This document shows, in pieces, positions 59,403 to 64,000 of a stretch of DNA of 64,000 nucleotides (position 1 is its first letter; each line of letters begins with the position of its first letter). Both the position numbers and the translations under genes were made by a program. The stretch spans positions 94,699,757 through 94,763,756 of the forward strand of contig NC_092091.1 of NCBI RefSeq assembly GCF_045679555.1, written 5' to 3'. The notes below the pieces were generated by a model. The model searched no databases. It was not told the DNA's origin and saw only the letters and a program-made list of their open reading frames with translations. The DNA is from Salvelinus alpinus (Eukaryota > Chordata > Actinopteri > Salmoniformes > Salmonidae).

Positions 59403-59497
59403 ATTATTATTACTATGATGAATATTATTTTTATTTTTTATTATTATCATCATTATTATTATCATTATTATTATTATTATAATAATAATTTATTTAA
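59403..59497. repeat. (ATT/ATC)n tract
   Basis: Short paralogue of 15678-16352. Confidence 0.93.
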
Positions 59498-59504
59498 CCT
59501 TCTA

Positions 59505-60330
59505 AACAGTATAGTACACTACTTAGGTACCCTGTTCCATATATACAGTATAGTGCACTACTTAGGCACCCTATTCCCCATATACAGTATAGTGCACTAC
59601 TTAGGCACCCTACTCCCCATATACAGTATAGTGCACTACGTAGGCACCCTATTCCCTATATACAGTATAGTGCACTGCTTAGGCACCCTATTCGTTATAT
59701 ACAGTATAGTGCACTACTTAGGCACCCTACTCCCCATATACAGTATAGTGCACTACTTAGGCACCCTATTCCCTATATACAGTATAGTGCACTACTTAGG
59801 CACCCTATTCCCTTTATACAGTATAGTGCACTACTTAGGCACCCTATTTCCTATATACAGTATAGTGCACTACTTAGGCACCCTATTCCCTATATACAGT
59901 ATAGTGCACTACTTAGGCACCCTATTCCCTATATACAGTATAGTGCACTACTTAGGCACCCTTTTCCCTATATACAGTATAGTGCACTACTTAGGCACCC
60001 TATTCCCTTTATACAGTATAGTGCACTACTTAGGCACCCTATTCCCTTTATACAGTATAGTGCACTACTTAGGCACCCTATTTCCTATATACAGTATAGT
60101 GCACTACTTAGGCACCCTTTTCCCTATATACAGTATAGTGCACTACTTAGGCACCCTATTCCCTATATACAGTATAGTGCACTACTTAGGCACCCTATTC
60201 CCTTTATACAGTATAGTGCACTACTTAGGCACCCTATTTCCTATATACAGTATAGTGCACTACTTAGGCACCCTATTCCCTATATACAGTATAGTGCACT
60301 ACTTAGGCACCCTATTCCCTATATACAGTT
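59505..60330. repeat. 39-bp minisatellite
   Basis: About 21 copies of the TATAGTGCACTACTTAGGCA unit, against about seven in the gene 1 block. 39 is divisible by three, so a 307-codon IVHYLGTLFPIYS-repeat ORF arises by chance. Confidence 0.95.
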
Positions 60331-60525
60331 TATTTTAATATAACCTTTATTTAACTAGTCAGTTCAGTAAATTCTTATTTACAATGTTGGCCTAAAACCG
60401 GCCAAACCCGGACGACGCTGGGCCAATTGTGATCCAACCTGGATTCGAACCAGGGTGTCTGTAGTGACGCCTCAAGCACTGAGACGCAGTGCCTTAGACC
60501 GCCGCGTCACTCGGGAGCCCAGAAG
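60330..60525 (-). mobile_element. tRNA-derived SINE, single head
   Basis: Full-length member of the family found in the mucin introns, here with one tRNA-like head (starts GCTCCCGAGTGACGCGGCGG on the minus strand, B box GGTTCGAATCC). Absent from the gene 1 block near 16640. It shows the unexpanded form. Confidence 0.88.
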
Positions 60526-60534
60526 AAAAAATAA

Positions 60535-60825
60535 GTGTTGCTAAGGTTACCAGTAATCAAGTATGTGTCTTTTCTTTTTTTACAACATTATCAAACTATC
60601 AAAGACGTGACTGGACTTTCCCAAAAGGTAGTCACTTTGACCAAAACAACGGTGACCCAATTTAGTGCAAAAATTCACAGAATTCCTTCAACCAAAGTTA
60701 GCCCCCTTTCTAGCCTTGTAATTACCAAACTAGCCAACCGTTCTTGTCAGCTTGTGAAGCACGACCCATCCTCTGAAGGTGTAGAGAAGGCCTTTAAGGG
60801 TGTAAATCCTAACCAGCCTCAAAAC
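60535..60825. other. Non-repetitive flank, partly paralogous to 16640-16780
   Basis: Shares GCTTGTGAAGCACGACCCAT and TCCTAACCAGCCTCAAAACT with the gene 1 block. The overlapping plus-strand ORF has no recognisable domain. Confidence 0.5.
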
Positions 60826-61095
60826 TCATAGATTCAGTGTGGTAGTTATCTTAAAGTCATTTATTCGGTGTGGTAATTATCTTAAAGTCATTGTTTCAGT
60901 GTGGTAATTATCTTAAAGTCATTGATTCAGTGTGGTAATTATTTTAAAGTCATTGATTCAGTGTGGTAGTTATCTTAAAGTCATTGATTCAGTGTGGTAA
61001 TTATCTTAAAGTCATTTATTCAGTGTGGTAATTATCTTAAGGTAATTTATTCAGTTTGGTAGTTATCTTAAAGTCATTTATTCGGTGTGTTAATT
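60826..61095. repeat. 31-bp minisatellite
   Basis: About nine copies of the GATTCAGTGTGGTAATTATC unit, paralogous to 16780-16958. Confidence 0.9.
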
Positions 61096-61212
61096 ATCTT
61101 TCAGTTGCGTAGTTAGGTCTCGGACTACTAATGTCTACAAATAGGAAGAAAAATGTAAATACAATTTGAACAAACAATCATGATAGTCAAATTCATCGAA
61201 GCTGCTTCTTAC

Positions 61213-61405
61213 CTGAGAATATCAGAGACGTTGTTTCAGCTAGGACCTGTAGACTACTCAGATGAGAAAGTCCGCACCAATAACTTCTCCTCTCTATCTG
61301 AGAACTAAAGATGATCAACTCCTGGGCAGAGGGGGTTTTGTACGATGACGGAAAATGAGACTTGGAATTTTTTCTAACTTGCTGGACTCGTTTTTCCACT
61401 GCCAT
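61213..61405 (-). other. Candidate upstream exon with strong donor (gene 2 block)
   Basis: Paralogue of 17893-18085. The donor is CAG|GTAAGAAG. The MAVEKRVQQVRK reading frame stays open to the donor here. Role unknown; it might be a 5' exon of the mucin transcript. No domain recognised. Confidence 0.35.
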
Positions 61406-61578
61406 TCACGAACGTCAATCATGCCTTTCAAAAAATGCATCCACCTACAAGACCCGCATAACGACTAACCAAAATCAAAAAGTGACTTTTAGACTACCTT
61501 AACCTCTGACCTTAACCACACCCTCAGTGGTATGATGTTTGTTCAAACCCAGCTGAAAACAAACAAATACAAAGTGAG

Positions 61579-63001
61579 GGATCAATCACATTTATTCATA
61601 AAGCCCTTCTTACATCAGCTGACGTCACAAAGTGCTGTACAGAAACCCAGCCTAAAACCCCACACAGCAAGCAATGCAGGTGGAGAAGCACGGTGGCTAG
61701 GAAAAACTCCCTAGAAAGGCCAAAACATAGAAGAAGAAACCTAGAGAGGAACCAGGCTATGAGGGGTGGCCAGTCCTCTTCTGGCTGTGCAGGGTGGAGA
61801 TTATAACAGAACATGGCCAAGATGTTCAAATGTTCATAAATGACCAGCATGGTCAAATAATAATAATCAAAGTAGTGGTTGAGAGAGTAGCAAATCAACA
61901 CCTCAGGAGTAAATGTCAGTTGGCCAATCATTGAGAGTATCTCTACCGCTCCTGCGTTCTCTAGAAAGTTGAAAACAGCAGGTCTGGGACAGGTAGCACG
62001 TCCGGTGGACAGGTCAGGGTTCCATAGCCGCAGGCAGAACAGTTGAAACTGGAGCAGCAACACGGCCAGGTGGACTGGGGAAAGCAAGGAGTCATCATGC
62101 TAGGTCGTCCTGAGGCATGGACAGAGAACTAAAGAGAGAAAGAGAGAATTAGAGAGAGCATACTTAAATCCACAAAGGACACCGGATAAGACAGGAGAAG
62201 TACTCCAGATATAACAAACTGACCCTAGCCCCCCGCCACATAAACTACTGCTGCATAAATACTGGAGGCTGAGACAGGAGGGGTCAGGAGACACTGTGGC
62301 CCCATCCGATGATACCCCCGGACAGGGCCAAACAGGAAGGATATAACCCCACCCACTTTGCCAAAGCACAGCCCCCACACCACTAGAGGGATATCTTCAA
62401 CCACCAACTTACCATCCTGAGACAAGGCCAAGTATAGCCCACAAAGATCTCCGCCACGGCACAACCCAAGGGGGGGCGCCAACCCAGACAGGAAGATCAC
62501 GTCAGTGACTCAACCCACTCAAGTGACGCACCCCTCCTAGGGACGGCATGGAAGAGCACCAGTAAGCCAGTGACTCAGCCCCTGTAATAGGGTTAGAGGC
62601 AGAGAATCCCAGTGGAGAGAGGGGAACCGGCCAGGCAGAGACAGCAAGGGTGGTTCGTTGCTCCAGTGCCTTTCTGTTCACCTTCACATCCCTGGGCCAG
62701 ACTACACTCAATCATAGGACCTACTGAAGAGATGAGTCTTCAATAAAGACTTAAAGGTTGAGACCGAGTCTGCGTCTCTCACATGGGTAGGCAGACCATT
62801 CCATAATAATGGAGCTCAATAGGAGAAAGCCCTGCCTCCAGCTGTTTGCTTAGAAATTCTAGGGACAATTAGGAGGCCTGCGTCTTGTGACCGCAGCGTA
62901 CGTGTAGGTATGTACGGCATGACCAAATCGGAAAGATAGGTAGGAGCAAGCCCATGTAACGCTTTGTAGGTTAGCAGTAAAACCTTGAAATCAGCCGTTG
63001 C
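61579..63001 (-). mobile_element. L2-type LINE 3' end
   Basis: About 1.4 kb of LINE 3' region on the minus strand: the reverse transcriptase C-terminus (63001-62708), then a 3' region of about 1.1 kb ending AATAAATGTGATTGATCC. The 5' side is cut by the element at 63002. Confidence 0.82.
62708..63001 (-). pseudogene. LINE reverse transcriptase C-terminal fragment
   Basis: The minus-strand reading gives FKVLLLTYKALHGLAPTYLS, PRISKQTAGGRAFSY, then an in-frame TGA at 62818-62816. Past it the same frame resumes as LWNGLPTHVRDADSVSTFK and LLKTHLFSRSYD with stop at 62710-62708. This is the conserved end of L2/CR1-like reverse transcriptases. Confidence 0.85.
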
Positions 63002-63402
63002 TGTCACGTTCTGACCTTAGGTCCTTTGTTATGTCTTTATTTTAGTTAGGTCAGGGCGTGAGTTGGGGTGGGCATTCTATGTTGTTTTTCTATGTTTTGT
63101 TCTATGGTTATATTTCTATGTGTTTGGGCTAGTATGGTTCCTAATCAAAAGGCAGGTGTCAGGCGTTGTCTTTGATTGGGAGCCATATTTAGGTAGTCTG
63201 TTTACCTTTGTGTTTTGGTGGGTGGTTGTTTCGTGTGTCTGTGTTATCACCATACGGGACTGTTTCGTTTTCGTTTTGTATTTCACGGTGTTATTTTTGT
63301 ATTCTTAGTGTTCAGTTAATAAATTGAATATGGACACTTACCACGCTGCGTATTGGTCCGACATCTCTTACTCCTCTTCAGACGAGGAGGAAAACCGTGA
63401 CA
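63002..63402. mobile_element. 401-bp element with TGTCACG/CGTGACA ends
   Basis: Starts TGTCACGTTCTGACC and ends AAAACCGTGACA. It resembles a frequent salmonid dispersed repeat. The TG...CA termini could mean a short LTR or a non-autonomous DNA element. No target duplication was seen: the left flank is LINE and the right flank is a Tc1 relic. Confidence 0.65.
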
Positions 63403-63404
63403 CT

Positions 63405-63811
63405 TGCCTTAACTGAAAAAGCGTTGGCGAGCAAGGAGGCCTACAAACACGACTCAGTTACACCAACTCTGTCAGGAGGAATGGGCCAAAATTCACCCAA
63501 CTTATTGTGGGAAGCTTGTGGACGGCTACCCGAAACGTTTGACCCAAGTTAAACAATTTAAAGGCAATGCTACCAAATACTAATTGAGTGTATGTAAACT
63601 TCTGACCCACTGGGAATGTGATGAAAGAAATAAAAGCTGAAATAAATCATTCTCTCTACTATTATTCTTACATTTCACATTCTTAAAATAAAGTGGTGAT
63701 CCTAACTGACCTAAGACAGGGAATTTTTATTAGGATTAAATGTCAGGAATTGTGAAAAACTGAGTTTAAATCTATTTGGCAATGATGTATATAAACTTCC
63801 AACTTCAACTG
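63405..63811 (+). mobile_element. Sleeping-Beauty-type Tc1 3' fragment
   Basis: Transposase C-terminal codons ending NATKY and TAA at 63581-63583, then the right inverted-repeat region ending near AACTTCCAACTTCAACTG. Paralogous to 20215-20607. Confidence 0.85.
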
Positions 63812-63849
63812 TTTATTAAATAATAGGTCTGACTCAGATCACCTGTGTA

Positions 63850-64000
63850 TATATGACTGTAAGAAACCAACTGACCTGTTCTAGAATCCTCATGTGACAG
63901 TAAGAAACCAACTGACCTGTTCTAGAATCCTCATGTGACAGTAATAAACCAACTGACCTGTTCTAGAATCCTCATGTGACAGTAAGAAACCAACTGACCT
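63850..64000. repeat. 38-bp minisatellite (TGTTCTAGAATCC)
   Basis: At least three to four copies, running off the right edge. Same unit as 20625-20895. Confidence 0.93.

Noticed and set aside
59415..60338. 307-codon ORF with IVHYLGTLFPIYS repeats
   Set aside because: 39-bp minisatellite divisible by three. The paralogous locus has few copies and a different frame context.
62100..62711. Minus-strand ORFs of 69-92 codons
   Set aside because: They fall in the 3' region of the L2-type LINE and do not correspond to its reverse transcriptase frame.
63063..63308. 81-codon plus ORF rich in Phe/Val
   Set aside because: It lies within the 401-bp dispersed element; T-rich composition gives a hydrophobic reading by chance.

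Overview
This window looks like vertebrate genomic DNA from a salmonid fish. The evidence is the repeat content: HpaI-type tRNA-derived SINEs with the diagnostic GTTAAC site, a second tRNA-derived SINE family, a V-SINE-like element, Sleeping-Beauty-type and other Tc1 transposons, an L2-type LINE 3' end, a solo LTR, and very abundant mini- and microsatellites. The genes have spliced eukaryotic exons with GT/AG borders. Nothing bacterial or viral was recognised.

The main content is two tandem paralogous genes on the minus strand for what appears to be a GPI-anchored, SEA-domain mucin. I reconstructed exons from splice sites and codon phase. Gene 1 (14771 down to 2729) has a 34-nt signal-peptide exon, a 6.8-kb repeat exon encoding about 220 Thr/Pro/Ala decapeptides (consensus [10 protein letters not shown]), two SEA domains split over three exons each, and a last exon with a GPI-type hydrophobic tail. 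The pieces sum to 7836 nt (2611 residues plus stop) in one open frame. Gene 2 (58690 down to 31206) has the same design with a 12.8-kb repeat exon (about 420 units) and five SEA modules. It would encode about 5000 residues, but one extra base at 55294 breaks the frame as assembled. Each SEA module is a three-exon cassette (phases 1-0, 0-2, 2-1), so cassettes can be added or lost without breaking the frame, and copy number differs (2 versus 5).

The introns carry the same set of repeats in each cassette: a 38-bp minisatellite, a SINE whose tRNA-like head is itself tandemly amplified, and a small MITE-like element with inverted ends. Flanks on both sides of the two genes are also paralogous: 470-2730 matches 29480-31206, and 14340-20880 matches 58140-64000. 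The locus is therefore a direct segmental duplication that continues beyond the window.

Between the two mucin genes (about 18.6-28.9 kb) lie two consecutive coding exons recognisable as the ciliary gene wdr19 (IFT144), on the minus strand at 25781-25657 and 22260-22179. They are separated by an intron full of satellite DNA. Around them are a Tc1 element with both inverted repeats and a transposase broken by one frameshift, older Tc1 relics, and a solo LTR with a 4-bp target duplication. The remainder is minisatellite, microsatellite and simple-sequence DNA.
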